Source: Asticcacaulis excentricus CB 48
GTDB lineage: Bacteria > Pseudomonadota > Alphaproteobacteria > Caulobacterales > Caulobacteraceae
Assembly (NCBI RefSeq): GCF_000175215.2
Contig: NC_014817.1
Coordinates: 152,501-216,500, forward strand
Direction of reading: 5' to 3'
DNA: 64,000 bases
A program made the position numbers and the translations under genes. Below the pieces are notes generated by a model that saw only the letters and a program-made list of their open reading frames with translations, searched no databases and was not told where the DNA came from. Below are positions 28,671 to 36,893 of this stretch, one piece after another; the first letter of the stretch is position 1; the number at the start of each line of letters is the position of its first letter.

Positions 28671-29620
28671 ACTGGGTCGCCAAAGCCCTTGATCTGTTGG
28701 GCAAAGAACCACTGGCGATGATCTCGCTGCTGGCCGTCGAGGGCTCAACGCCGCGCGAGGCCGGGACGCGGATGCTGGTCACGGCAAAGGCCATCTACGG
28801 CACGATTGGCGGCGGTAATCTGGAGTTTCAATGCATTGATCAGGCACGGCTGGCGCTGAAACATAAACCCGGCACCTGGCGCATTCAGGACTACCCGCTG
28901 GGGGTGCTGCTGGGGCAATGCTGCGGCGGCCGCGTGCGGGTGATGATCGAACACCTCGATCCGGCGATGACGGGTTGGCTGGAGGCCGTGCGCGGCCTTG
29001 ACACCTTTACTCTGCGCAGTGATCTGCACGCCGATGGGGTCCGCCGTCGCCTGAGCGGAGACGCGCCCAACCTGTCGCCTCGCGGGCCAGTGCCGATGGC
29101 TGGGGGCCACCTGATCGAGCGTCTGGGTCAACCCTTGACGCCAATGCTGATGTTTGGTGCGGGCCATGTCGGCATCGCCATTGCGCGGGTGGTGGAGGGC
29201 CTGCCGTTTCAACTCCGCTGGTGCGACGAACGTACCGATGTGCCGCAGGGCGTCTATATCCGTGACGCCCACAGCCTGTGCGCCGAAGCCGAGGCGGGGA
29301 CCGGCCTGACCCTGATCCTCACACACGACCACGCGCTCGATTACGAACTGACCAAGGCGGCGCTGCGCTCGCAAGCCCGCTTTATCGGCCTGATCGGCTC
29401 GGCCACCAAAAGCGCGCGCTTCTTCAGCCGTTTGCGCAAGGACGGCTTTGCCGAAGCGCAGATCGCGCGTATCACCTGCCCCATCGGCCTGCCCGGCATT
29501 ACGGGCAAGGCCCCCGAAGTCATCGCAGTTGCCGTCGCCGCGCAGTTGCTTCAGATTACAGATAAGACCCGCACCCTGACCGAGGATACCCGTCATGCCC
29601 AAACCCTTCCCGTCGCTTGA
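28667..29620 (+). CDS. xdhC: XdhC, molybdenum-cofactor sulfuration/insertion chaperone
   Basis: The 317-residue protein is an XdhC/CoxF family chaperone: an N-terminal domain with EGSTPREAGTRM and GTIGGGNLEFQ, the GQCCGGRV motif near 82-88, and a C-terminal Rossmann domain (MLMFGAGHVGIAIARV near 160, GLIGSATKSARF near 240). It binds the cofactor, promotes its sulfuration and hands it to XdhB. The GTG at 28667 overlaps the xdhB stop (GTGA) and gives the standard N-terminus. The end overlaps the next gene by 26 bases. Confidence 0.93.
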   Translation: MNWVAKALDLLGKEPLAMISLLAVEGSTPREAGTRMLVTAKAIYGTIGGGNLEFQCIDQARLALKHKPGTWRIQDYPLGVLLGQCCGGRVRVMIEHLDPAMTGWLEAVRGLDTFTLRSDLHADGVRRRLSGDAPNLSPRGPVPMAGGHLIERLGQPLTPMLMFGAGHVGIAIARVVEGLPFQLRWCDERTDVPQGVYIRDAHSLCAEAEAGTGLTLILTHDHALDYELTKAALRSQARFIGLIGSATKSARFFSRLRKDGFAEAQIARITCPIGLPGITGKAPEVIAVAVAAQLLQITDKTRTLTEDTRHAQTLPVA

Positions 29621-30614
29621 CGCCTTTATCGCCGGTCTGCCTAAGGCCGAACTGCACCTGCATATCGAGGGCTCGCTGGAGCCGGAGCTGATGTTCGCGC
29701 TGGCGCAACGCAACCGGATCGCCCTGCCGTTCAAATCGGTCGAAGAGGTGCGCGCGGCTTACGAATTTTCCAACCTTCAGGACTTCCTCGATATCTACTA
29801 TCAGGGGGCCGATGTGCTGCGCACGGAACAAGACTTCCACGACCTCGCCAAGGCCTATTTCGACCGCGCCCACGCCGATAGCGTGCGTCATGCGGAAATC
29901 TTCTTCGATCCGCAAACCCATACTGACCGCGGTATCCCGATGTCGGTGGTTATGGACGGCCTAACCTCGGGCATGAAGGCGGCCGAAGCTGAATACGGCC
30001 TGACCTCCAAACTGATCCTGTGCTTCCTGCGTCATCTGGATGAGGATGCTGCCTTTGCGACCTTAAAGGCCGCCGAGCCGTTTCTCGACCGCCTGACCGG
30101 GGTGGGGCTCGACTCGTCCGAAGTCGGCCACCCGCCTTCGAAGTTTACCCGTGTGTTTGACGCCGCAGGCGCCCTGGGCCTCAAAAAAGTCGCCCACGCC
30201 GGCGAGGAGGGGCCGCCTGAATACGTCCACGAAGCGCTGGATATCCTTAAGGTGGACCGCATCGACCACGGCAACCGCTCCTTGGAAGACGCGCACCTGA
30301 CCTCGCGGCTGGCGCGCCTCGGCATGACGCTGACCGTCTGTCCGCTGTCGAACCTCAAACTGTGTGTGGTGACGGATATGGCGCAGCACCCCATCCGCAC
30401 CATGCTGAACAAAGGCCTGCGCGCCACGCTCAATTCCGACGATCCGGCCTATTTCGGCGGTTATGTGAACGACAATTACCGCGCCGTGGCGGCGTCGGGG
30501 CTGGTCGATCGCGACGACCTGATCACCCTGGCGCGCAACTCGTTTCTGGGGTCTTTTCTCGGCGATGCGGAGGTGTTCCGGCATCTCGATGAGATTGAGG
30601 CGTATGCCGGTTAA
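29595..30614 (+). CDS. Adenine deaminase of the adenosine-deaminase family
   Basis: The 339-residue protein is a zinc-dependent amidohydrolase: PKAELHLHIEGSLEPELMF near 16-34, GLDSSEVGHPPSKF near 170, HAGEEGPPEYV near 197 and NSDDPAYFGGYV near 278. The SSEVGHPPSKF block and the overall pattern match the bacterial and fungal adenine deaminases rather than adenosine deaminases, as far as I recall. It would feed adenine as hypoxanthine to XdhAB, fitting the operon. It overlaps xdhC by 26 bases. Confidence 0.87.
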   Translation: MPKPFPSLDAFIAGLPKAELHLHIEGSLEPELMFALAQRNRIALPFKSVEEVRAAYEFSNLQDFLDIYYQGADVLRTEQDFHDLAKAYFDRAHADSVRHAEIFFDPQTHTDRGIPMSVVMDGLTSGMKAAEAEYGLTSKLILCFLRHLDEDAAFATLKAAEPFLDRLTGVGLDSSEVGHPPSKFTRVFDAAGALGLKKVAHAGEEGPPEYVHEALDILKVDRIDHGNRSLEDAHLTSRLARLGMTLTVCPLSNLKLCVVTDMAQHPIRTMLNKGLRATLNSDDPAYFGGYVNDNYRAVAASGLVDRDDLITLARNSFLGSFLGDAEVFRHLDEIEAYAG

Positions 30615-30625
30615 GAACATCCCTC

Positions 30626-30750
30626 CTTTCAAGCCCTTGGGCTTAGCGGGGAGGGAGGACCGCGAAGCGGTGGGTGGGGCGCTCAAGCAAAGAATGTCCC
30701 CTCCGTCGGCTTCGCCGACACCTCCCCCGTAAACAGGGGAGGAGGAAAGA
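30626..30750. repeat. Hairpin-ended dispersed repeat, copy 4, giving the guaD ribosome-binding site
   Basis: It fills the spacer between the deaminase gene and guaD. Inside are GTCGGC TTC GCCGAC and a terminal CTCCCC CGTAAACA GGGGAG hairpin. The right arm GGGGAGGAGG lies eight bases before the guaD ATG and is its Shine-Dalgarno. Confidence 0.78.
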
Positions 30751-30753
30751 AAA

Positions 30754-32109
30754 ATGACCACCACCCGTTCTTTCAAAGGCACCTTCTTCCACGCCCCGGT
30801 CTGCGGCGGCATGGAGGTCCTGCGCGACACCCTGATCCGCTGCGACACTGAGGGCCGCATCCTTGAGGTCCTGCGCCCCCACGCGCCGACCTATGCCGCC
30901 GCCCTCGCCGAAGACCGGGCCGCCGCCCGGCTGGAAACCCTCCCTAAGGGCACCTACGCGCTACCGGGCTTTTGCGACCTGCACATCCATGCCCCGCAGT
31001 GGCCGCAACTGGGCAAGGCGCTGGACGTGCCGCTGGAGGTCTGGCTGCAAACACATACCTTCCCGCTGGAAGCGCGCTATACCGACCTGTCATTCGCCCG
31101 CCGCGCTTACGAAGGGCTGGTTGACGACCTGCTGTCGAACGGCACCACCACGGCGCTGTATTTCGCCACCCAGCATCAGGACGCCACGCGCCTTTTGGCA
31201 GACATCTGCCTGACAAAGGGTCAGCGCGCCCTGATCGGCAAGGTGGCGATGGACAATCCGGAGCAATGCCCGGACTTTTACGTCGAATCCACCGACGCGG
31301 CCCTGCGCGGCACCCAAGCCTTTATCGACCACGTGCGAAGCCTCAATAGCGACCGTATCAAGCCGGTGGTCACGCCGCGCTTTATCGCTTCGTGTACCGA
31401 TGCGGCGCTGGAAGGGCTGGGTGACATCGCCCGTCGCTGCGGCTGCCACGTTCAGACCCACTGCTCCGAAAGCGACTGGGAACACAACTACGTCCTCGAC
31501 CGCCACGGCCGCGAAGATACCGACAGTCTGGACCGTTTCGGCTTGCTGACGCGCCACACCGTGCTGGCCCACGCCAACTTCATCTCCGACGCCAATATGC
31601 AGACGATCCATGAACGCGGTGCCGGCGTCGCCCATTGCCCGCTGTCCAATTACTACTTCTCCAACGCCGTCTTCCCCCTCAAACGCGCGCTGGAAAAGGG
31701 CGTGCGCGTCGGGCTCGGCACCGATATTTCCGGCGGACCTTCATCCTCGATCTATGACAATATGCGCTGGGCCGTGGCCTCATCGCGCGCCCTGCACGAC
31801 GGCGTCGATGCGCGCCTGCACTGGGAAAATCGCGGTATCCGCGACAGCCAGATCGACTGGCGCACCGCCTTCTACCTGGCGACCAAAGGCGGGGGCGAAG
31901 CCCTGGACCTGCCCGTCGGCAGCTTTGAGCCCGGCCGCTATTTCGATGCGCAACTGATTGATCCGCAGGCCGCAAGCGGGACCATCCGCCTGATGGACGA
32001 CCTCGATAGCGACGCCGATGTGCTGCAAAAAATCGTTTATACGGCCTCAAAAGCCAATATCGCACGCGTCTGGGTCGCGGCAGAGTGCGTCGTCGGGGAG
32101 GCGCGGTAA
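30754..32109 (+). CDS. guaD: Guanine deaminase
   Basis: The 451-residue protein is an amidohydrolase of the GuaD type: PGFCDLHIHAPQW near 70 gives the first metal ligands, HCSESDWEHNYV near 230, HANFISDANM near 270, and LGTDISGGPSSSIYDNMRW near 325. It converts guanine to xanthine for XdhAB. It is the last enzyme gene of the purine locus and has its own repeat-derived Shine-Dalgarno, so it may be a separate translational unit from the deaminase upstream. Confidence 0.95.
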   Translation: MTTTRSFKGTFFHAPVCGGMEVLRDTLIRCDTEGRILEVLRPHAPTYAAALAEDRAAARLETLPKGTYALPGFCDLHIHAPQWPQLGKALDVPLEVWLQTHTFPLEARYTDLSFARRAYEGLVDDLLSNGTTTALYFATQHQDATRLLADICLTKGQRALIGKVAMDNPEQCPDFYVESTDAALRGTQAFIDHVRSLNSDRIKPVVTPRFIASCTDAALEGLGDIARRCGCHVQTHCSESDWEHNYVLDRHGREDTDSLDRFGLLTRHTVLAHANFISDANMQTIHERGAGVAHCPLSNYYFSNAVFPLKRALEKGVRVGLGTDISGGPSSSIYDNMRWAVASSRALHDGVDARLHWENRGIRDSQIDWRTAFYLATKGGGEALDLPVGSFEPGRYFDAQLIDPQAASGTIRLMDDLDSDADVLQKIVYTASKANIARVWVAAECVVGEAR

Positions 32110-32307
32110 GGCTTCGCGGGCAGTTGACCCTGGCCCCCTGATGTGGGCGAGCGATTCCGTGGATGGCGTGTGGGGCGGTGAAGGTTTTAGCCACCAAGAA
32201 CACAAAAAGCTCGAACTGGGCTTGTGGCACGGGTCGGCGGCTGAATTGTCGAACGCACCGTTTGCCACGCAAGATTTACGCCCTTCGGGTCTGGCCGTGG
32301 TTACGAG

Positions 32308-32468
32308 TTAAGAGTTAATACAGCTTATCCTCCCTACGAAGTGGGGGGTGTCAGAGAACGAAGCTAGGCTGACGAAGGGGCATAATCGTCTGTAAGATAC
32401 CCTTCCGCGTCGTAAACTCGGCACCTCTCCGTTATATGGGGAGGAGGAAAATCGCGAAGGTGAAATCG
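32308..32468. repeat. Dispersed repeat, long form, copy 5
   Basis: About 160 bases closely matching 59292-59456. Shared blocks are TTAAGAGTTAA at the left end, AAGATACCC..TCC, TCGTAAA.TCGGCACCTC, a terminal CTC.CC-loop-GGGGAGGAG hairpin, and ATCGCGAAG.T.AAATCG at the right end. The CACCTCnCC/GGGGAGGAG end matches the shorter copies in the purine locus. Confidence 0.82.
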
Positions 32469-32482
32469 TCAGGACAGCTCAG

Positions 32483-32559
32483 GAACCACAGATTTCACGT
32501 ATTATGTTTGTCTGCGTCACGCACGGGCGCGCAGCGCCAATCTGTGAAATCTGTGGTTC
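32483..32559. repeat. Perfect 16-bp inverted repeat with a 45-base spacer
   Basis: GAACCACAGATTTCAC at 32483-32498 and its exact reverse complement at 32544-32559 flank a spacer containing GGGCGCGCAGCGCC. A similar GGCGCGCAGTGCC core sits inside the inverted repeat at 37975-38118, so the two may belong to one family of non-coding palindromic elements. No coding content is seen. Confidence 0.7.
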
Positions 32560-32790
32560 AAAGCCTTTCGGCCCTTCGAAGGGGCGCTTCCAACGCAACG
32601 AGGTTTGTGGTGAGTCCTTCCCCCCTTATCCAGAGGGAACAGATCGAGCCACGACAGGTTGGGGTCTTCACGGCTGAAGGCTTTGAGCGCCTTGAGCAAT
32701 GTACCGCTCGTTTCGCCCATTTCATACGGGCGAGGGAGCCGGTCGCCGTGCAGGACCTCCACATCAACCGCCGGAAACAGGGGGCAAAAA

Positions 32791-33117
32791 TCAGATCGAG
32801 AAGCTGACGCCGCAGCCGCAGGAGGATTTGGCCTGCGGGTTGAGGATTTTGAACTGCGCGCCGACCAGTTCCTCGACGTAGTCGATGATCGATCCGGCGA
32901 GTAGGGGGGCGGAGACTTCGTCGATGAGGGCCTGAGCGCCGTCATAGGCGACGACCGTATCGCCGACTTCGGGCGCTTCGACTAGATCGAGCTGGTACTG
33001 GAAGCCGGAGCAGCCGCCACCTTCGACGGCGACGCGCAACAGGATCGGGTGTCCGGCATCGGCGGACAGGCGGTTGAGGTGGCGCGCGGCGCTGGCGGAA
33101 AGCGTAATCGGGTTCAT
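32791..33117 (-). CDS. erpA: A-type iron-sulfur cluster carrier
   Basis: The 108-residue protein is an A-type Fe-S carrier with the three conserved cysteines Cys36 (EGGGCSGFQY), Cys100 and Cys102 (SSCGCGVSF). It receives Fe-S clusters from the SUF or ISC machine and passes them to apoproteins. The ATG at 33117 gives the normal N-terminus (ITLSASAARHLNRL). It is divergent from dgt, an arrangement common in alphaproteobacteria. ErpA versus IscA cannot be fully told from sequence by eye. Confidence 0.9.
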   Translation of the reverse strand: MNPITLSASAARHLNRLSADAGHPILLRVAVEGGGCSGFQYQLDLVEAPEVGDTVVAYDGAQALIDEVSAPLLAGSIIDYVEELVGAQFKILNPQAKSSCGCGVSFSI

Positions 33118-33286
33118 GGGCTCAATATAGCGCGGGGCGGGCGCGAGTTTTAGGGGGTTAGAGCGTATTTTACTCAGAATGAGGCGAAACGCGCGCTTTG
33201 AGCGACTTTTTGTCGTGAATTTGCATTGCAAATTAGTGCGCGGAGAGGGATTTAGGGCTTAAGTTTCACTGCGAAAGACCCTGCCC

Positions 33287-34462
33287 GTGCACGATCCGCT
33301 GATCCTGACGCTTGCGCCCTATAGCGAAAACCACAGCCGCTCCCGCGGGCGGTTGTACAGCGAGCCGGACAGCCTGACGCGCACGCCCTTCGCGCGGGAT
33401 CGTGACCGGGTGATTCACTGCACGGCCTTCCGGCGCCTAAAGGGCAAGACGCAGGTCTTTGTTGCCGATAAGGGCGACTATTTCCGCACGCGGCTGACGC
33501 ATTCGATCGAGGTGTCGCAGGTGGCCCGGTCTTTGGCCCATACGCTGGGGGCCGATCAGGACCTGGCCGAAACCATCGCCCTGTCGCACGATCTGGGTCA
33601 TTCGCCGTTCGGTCATGCGGGCGAGGACGAGTTGCACAAGATGATGGAGCCGTGGGGCGGCTTCGATCACAATGTGCAGACCTTCCGTATCGTGACGCGA
33701 CTTGAGCACCGCTACCCGGCATTTGAGGGGCTCAATCTGGCCTGGGAGACGCTGGAAGGGGTGATCAAGCACAACGGCCCCGTGGCGCACAAGCTGGGCA
33801 AGCCGGCCTGGAAGGCAGTGGCCGACTTCAGCGATTTCTGGGACTTGCGCCCGGAAACCTATGCGTCGCTCGAGGCGCAGATTGCGGCGATCGCCGACGA
33901 CATTGCCTATAATAATCACGATGTTGATGATGGTTTGCGGGCTGGGCTGTTCACGCTGGCCGATCTGCGCGACATCCCGCTCATCGGACCGGCGATTGCC
34001 GAGGTGGAAAAGGACTGGCCGCTGATCGACCAGAGGTTGCTGCGGCTGGAGGCTATTCGCCGCGTGATTGGCTTCATGATCCGCGATGTTTGTCTGGAGA
34101 CCGAGCGGCGGTTGAAAGAGGACGGCATGGAAACGGCCGAGGATGTGCGCCGCGCCGGGCGCCAAATGGTGGCCTTTTCGCGCACGGTGAATGAGGACTT
34201 GTCGCGGCTACGGGCCTTCCTCTATGCGCGCATGTACAAACACTATACGGTCAATCGTCACCGCTCACAGGCGCGGCGCGTGCTGAACGACCTGTTCCGC
34301 CTCTATATGGAGGAGCCGGAGGTGCTCCCGCCCAACTGGTACGGGCGGGTGTGCACCAAGGATACCGAAACCCAGCGCGCCCGCGTGGTCTGCGACTATA
34401 TTGCCGGTATGACTGACGCCTATGCCATCGAACAGCACAAGCAGTTGTTCAGCATTTCATAG
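33287..34462 (+). CDS. dgt: dGTPase-like HD-domain triphosphohydrolase
   Basis: The 391-residue protein is a Dgt-family dNTP triphosphohydrolase: HCTAFRRLKGKTQVF near 44-58, His72 in TRLTHSIEVSQVARSLA, and the HD pair His101-Asp102 in ALSHDLGHSPFGHAGED. DIAYNNHDVDDGLRAG near 205 completes the metal site. It hydrolyses dGTP or other dNTPs to nucleoside and triphosphate. The likely start is GTG at 33287. Its 3' end overlaps the stop of a decayed toxin gene on the other strand by three bases. Confidence 0.93.
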   Translation: MHDPLILTLAPYSENHSRSRGRLYSEPDSLTRTPFARDRDRVIHCTAFRRLKGKTQVFVADKGDYFRTRLTHSIEVSQVARSLAHTLGADQDLAETIALSHDLGHSPFGHAGEDELHKMMEPWGGFDHNVQTFRIVTRLEHRYPAFEGLNLAWETLEGVIKHNGPVAHKLGKPAWKAVADFSDFWDLRPETYASLEAQIAAIADDIAYNNHDVDDGLRAGLFTLADLRDIPLIGPAIAEVEKDWPLIDQRLLRLEAIRRVIGFMIRDVCLETERRLKEDGMETAEDVRRAGRQMVAFSRTVNEDLSRLRAFLYARMYKHYTVNRHRSQARRVLNDLFRLYMEEPEVLPPNWYGRVCTKDTETQRARVVCDYIAGMTDAYAIEQHKQLFSIS

Positions 34463-34745
34463 AGGCCATTGTCGCGCAACTTGCAGTACGCGCAGAATTC
34501 TTCCCGTGAGATCGCTGACCTTGTGAACGAGAATATACGACAAGTCTGTGACGACGCCTAAGCGCGTGCCCATAACCCGTCCTGTCCGATCGCCAAGCTG
34601 AAACTCAATCAGTTGCGCGGCCTGATCGGCGATGGCGCTGCCAACCCCTATGGCTGGCGAAGAGCTTTCGGCTTCGATATAGTGAACATCGCGTCGCGCT
34701 CCTGATAGCGAGACGCGACCATTGCCGGCGCATAGTCAGCCTTAA
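34457..34745 (-). pseudogene. Decayed RelE/ParE family toxin
   Basis: Reading the minus strand in one open frame gives RDVHYIEAES, then AQLIEFQLGDRTGRVMGTRL, VVTDLSYILVHKV, and GRILRVLQVARQWP before a TGA at 34457-34459. This is the typical C-terminal two-thirds of a ParE/RelE toxin (GRPGRVxGTRELVV, PYIxxYxV, ILRVLHxxRxWP pattern). The N-terminal part (DYAPAMVASR) is in a different frame, so at least one frameshift breaks the gene and no intact start is seen. It follows a RelB-type antitoxin gene that is itself frameshifted. Confidence 0.75.
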
Positions 34746-35044
34746 CACGTTTTGATGAACCTTGGCATGATGGACGGCCAAATGCGCTTCGACCTCCTCT
34801 CGCGATATCTTGGGGCGCGGTCGTTCAGGGCCTCGTGAACCTTGACCTTAAACCAGGCCTCATAGGCGGAGGTGTCAACTGTCAGGCCGGCGGGCAGGGC
34901 GCTATCATGGGCTATGCGGGTTAGCAGAATCCGCACGGCGCCCGACACTGTCAGCCCCATCTTTTCAAGGACGTCACCGGCGCGTATTTTAATGTCGGGC
35001 TCGACGCGGGTCTGTACGGTTACGGGTGCTATGGTGAACCTCAT
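34742..35044 (-). pseudogene. RelB/DinJ-type antitoxin, frameshifted near its C-terminus
   Basis: The first about 78 residues read as a RelB/DinJ antitoxin: TVQTRVEPDIKIRAGDVLEK, then GLTVSGAVRILLTRIAHDSA and the LPAGLTVDTSAYEAWFKVKV segment. After DRAP the frame gives an odd basic tail, while the neighbouring frame gives KISREEVEAHLAVHHAKVH, the expected toxin-binding end. One base has probably been lost at about 34808. The DNA-binding ribbon-helix-helix half is intact, so it may still bind DNA. The downstream toxin is also broken, which means the pair is probably inactive. Confidence 0.75.
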
Positions 35045-35090
35045 GAGCGGCTCTTGTATCGAAGTGCAATTGCATCACGATCGCCAGCTT

Positions 35091-35477
35091 CTATTTCGGC
35101 TCCAGCAGGTCCCAAAGGTTGCCGAATTTATCGCGGAACACGGCCACCGTGCCATAGGTTTCGTGGCGCGGGGTTTCGGTAAAGACTGCGCCCGCCGCGC
35201 CGAAGCGCTCATGGTCGCGGGCAAAATCGTCGGTGAACAGGATAAGGAAGACGCGTCCGCCGGCCTGATTGCCTATGGCGGCGCGCTGACCCTCGTTCGA
35301 CGCCTTGCCCAGCAGCAGGCGCGTCTCGCTCGAACCCTTTGGGGCAATCAGCACCCAGCGCTTGCCACCGCCCAGGTCGGTATCCTCGATCAGGTCAAAG
35401 CCTAGTCCGGTGCAGTAATGGGTGATGGCCTCATCATAGTCCGGCACGACGAGGGTGACACCGGCGATGTGGCTCAT
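35091..35477 (-). CDS. VOC (glyoxalase/bleomycin resistance) superfamily protein
   Basis: The 128-residue protein has the paired beta-alpha-beta-beta-beta pattern of the vicinal oxygen chelate fold: IAGVTLVVPDYDEAITHYCTGL at the start and TYGTVAVFRDKFGNLWDLLEP at the end, with the metal-ligand Glu in the closing strand. The ATG at 35477 has GGAG at a suitable distance and begins the fold directly. Members range from glyoxalases to antibiotic-binding proteins; the substrate is unknown. It stands between the decayed toxin-antitoxin pair and a GGDEF gene. Confidence 0.85.
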   Translation of the reverse strand: MSHIAGVTLVVPDYDEAITHYCTGLGFDLIEDTDLGGGKRWVLIAPKGSSETRLLLGKASNEGQRAAIGNQAGGRVFLILFTDDFARDHERFGAAGAVFTETPRHETYGTVAVFRDKFGNLWDLLEPK

Positions 35478-35530
35478 CTTAAGTCGCGCTCCCGTATCCA
35501 AAAGCCGCTACTCCCCTTTTCGCGGGGCGC

Positions 35531-36280
35531 TCATCGGCTCGATTTCTTGACCAGAAACATCGCAGCGTCGGCTTCGGCGATCCATTCTTCGGCCGAGGCC
35601 TGCCCTTCGTAAGCGCGCACACCGAATGAACCGCCGACGTGCAGGTACTGGCCCTGATATTCAAAAGCGGTGATATTCAGTTCAGCTTCAAGTTTCTGCG
35701 CCTTTGTCCGGGCGACGGAGACGTCGGCGTGACGAAGCAGGATGGCGAATTCGTCGCCGCCCAGCCGCCCGACCGAGTCGCCTTCGCGCACATTGGCGTT
35801 GAGCCGTTCGGCAATGTGGATCAGCGCCTTGTCACCGGCGGCGTGGCCGTAGGTGTCGTTGATGGCCTTGAAACCATCCAAATCGAGATAGATCAGGCAG
35901 GCCGGATCGCCATAGCGGCGACCGTCGCCCATGGCGCGACCCAGATCCCGCAGGAAGGCGCGGCGGTTAAGCGTCGGCGTCAGCACATCGTGATCGGCGT
36001 GGTGCTCAGCCAGCGCCACCTGCTCGGTCAGGGCCTTGATATCGGCCTTCAGACGGATGTTTTCGCGGATCAGGCTGTCGATCAGGGTACGCGCCGCCAG
36101 TGGCCACTCATCCCCCGTCTGGGGCTCCGGTGCTGGAGGTGTCGGGGCGGGTGTTGCGACGGGGCGGGGGACGCCGCCAAACTGGCTTTGCAACAGGGCC
36201 TGCATCGAAGCCGTTAATCCGCCCGCGGGCAAGGCGGAGGACTCGGGGTCGGCAGAGGCTGAGGGCGGCAAGGCGGTCAT
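35531..36280 (-). CDS. Diguanylate cyclase (GGDEF domain)
   Basis: The 249-residue protein has a Pro-rich low-complexity region (36-56), a helical or coiled segment (64-95) and a GGDEF domain. GGDEF is intact at 174-178, and REGD at 165-168 lies exactly five residues before it, an inhibitory I-site. DLDGFKAINDTYGHAAGD is also intact. It should make cyclic di-GMP from GTP with product feedback. It has no membrane segment or recognised sensor domain, so the N-terminal helix may mediate dimerisation or partner contact. Confidence 0.92.
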   Translation of the reverse strand: MTALPPSASADPESSALPAGGLTASMQALLQSQFGGVPRPVATPAPTPPAPEPQTGDEWPLAARTLIDSLIRENIRLKADIKALTEQVALAEHHADHDVLTPTLNRRAFLRDLGRAMGDGRRYGDPACLIYLDLDGFKAINDTYGHAAGDKALIHIAERLNANVREGDSVGRLGGDEFAILLRHADVSVARTKAQKLEAELNITAFEYQGQYLHVGGSFGVRAYEGQASAEEWIAEADAAMFLVKKSSR

Positions 36281-36394
36281 GGGTCCAAGATTAGCGGCGT
36301 TTGGGACGCGAAGCGAGTGCTATTTGCACAGACGCCTCTTGCAGGCCGGGGCCTAATCCTATAGTTCGCGGCCTTTCAGCTTTCGGAGGTGGGC

Positions 36395-36889
36395 ATGACC
36401 GCGTCGAAACCCAGAGTCGCCATCATTATGGGCTCGCGCTCGGACTGGCCGGTGATGAAAAAGGCCGCCGAGGCGCTGGACGGGCTTGGCGTGACCTATG
36501 AGGCCCGCGTCGTCTCCGCCCACCGCACGCCGGAGCGCATGGTCGAATTCGCCAAATCCGCCAAGGCTGAGGGTTTTCAAGTCATTATCGCCGGTGCCGG
36601 TGGGGCGGCCCATCTGCCGGGCATGACGGCGTCGCTGACGCCGCTGCCGGTGCTGGGCGTGCCGGTGCCGGTGCGTGACGGGCTGAAAGGCCTCGATTCG
36701 CTGCTGTCGATCGTGCAGATGCCGGGCGGTGTGCCCGTTGGTACGCTGGCGGTCGGGGAAGCGGGTGCGAAGAATGCCGGGCTTCTGGCGGCACAGATTC
36801 TGGCCCTGTCCGATCCCGAACTCGCGACGCGCGTCGAGGCCCTGCGTCAGGGGCAGACCGACGGCGTGCCCGATAGCGTTGAGGATTAA
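36395..36889 (+). CDS. purE: N5-carboxyaminoimidazole ribonucleotide mutase
   Basis: The 164-residue protein is class I PurE: IIMGSRSDWPVMKKAAEAL near 11, VSAHRTPERM near 44 with the catalytic His, and AGAGGAAHLPGM near 70. It moves the carboxyl group in N5-CAIR to give CAIR in purine synthesis. GGAGG precedes the ATG at 36395, which is preferred over a GTG two codons earlier. purK follows after four bases. Confidence 0.95.
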   Translation: MTASKPRVAIIMGSRSDWPVMKKAAEALDGLGVTYEARVVSAHRTPERMVEFAKSAKAEGFQVIIAGAGGAAHLPGMTASLTPLPVLGVPVPVRDGLKGLDSLLSIVQMPGGVPVGTLAVGEAGAKNAGLLAAQILALSDPELATRVEALRQGQTDGVPDSVED

Positions 36890-36893
36890 GTCT

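Larger units (their letters stand above)
32110..32790. other. Repeat-rich intergenic region between guaD and erpA
   Basis: No convincing gene is seen in 681 bases. The stretch holds TTTTAGCCACCAAGAACACAAAAAG at about 32185-32209 (split form of a motif also found at 37975), a long repeat copy (32308-32468), and a 16-bp inverted repeat (32483-32559). Short open frames cross these repeats on both strands and look accidental. Confidence 0.6.

Noticed and set aside
32436..32945. Open frames on both strands between guaD and erpA
   Set aside because: They cross repeat elements, lack family resemblance and ribosome sites, and the minus-strand frame overlaps the erpA end in another frame.
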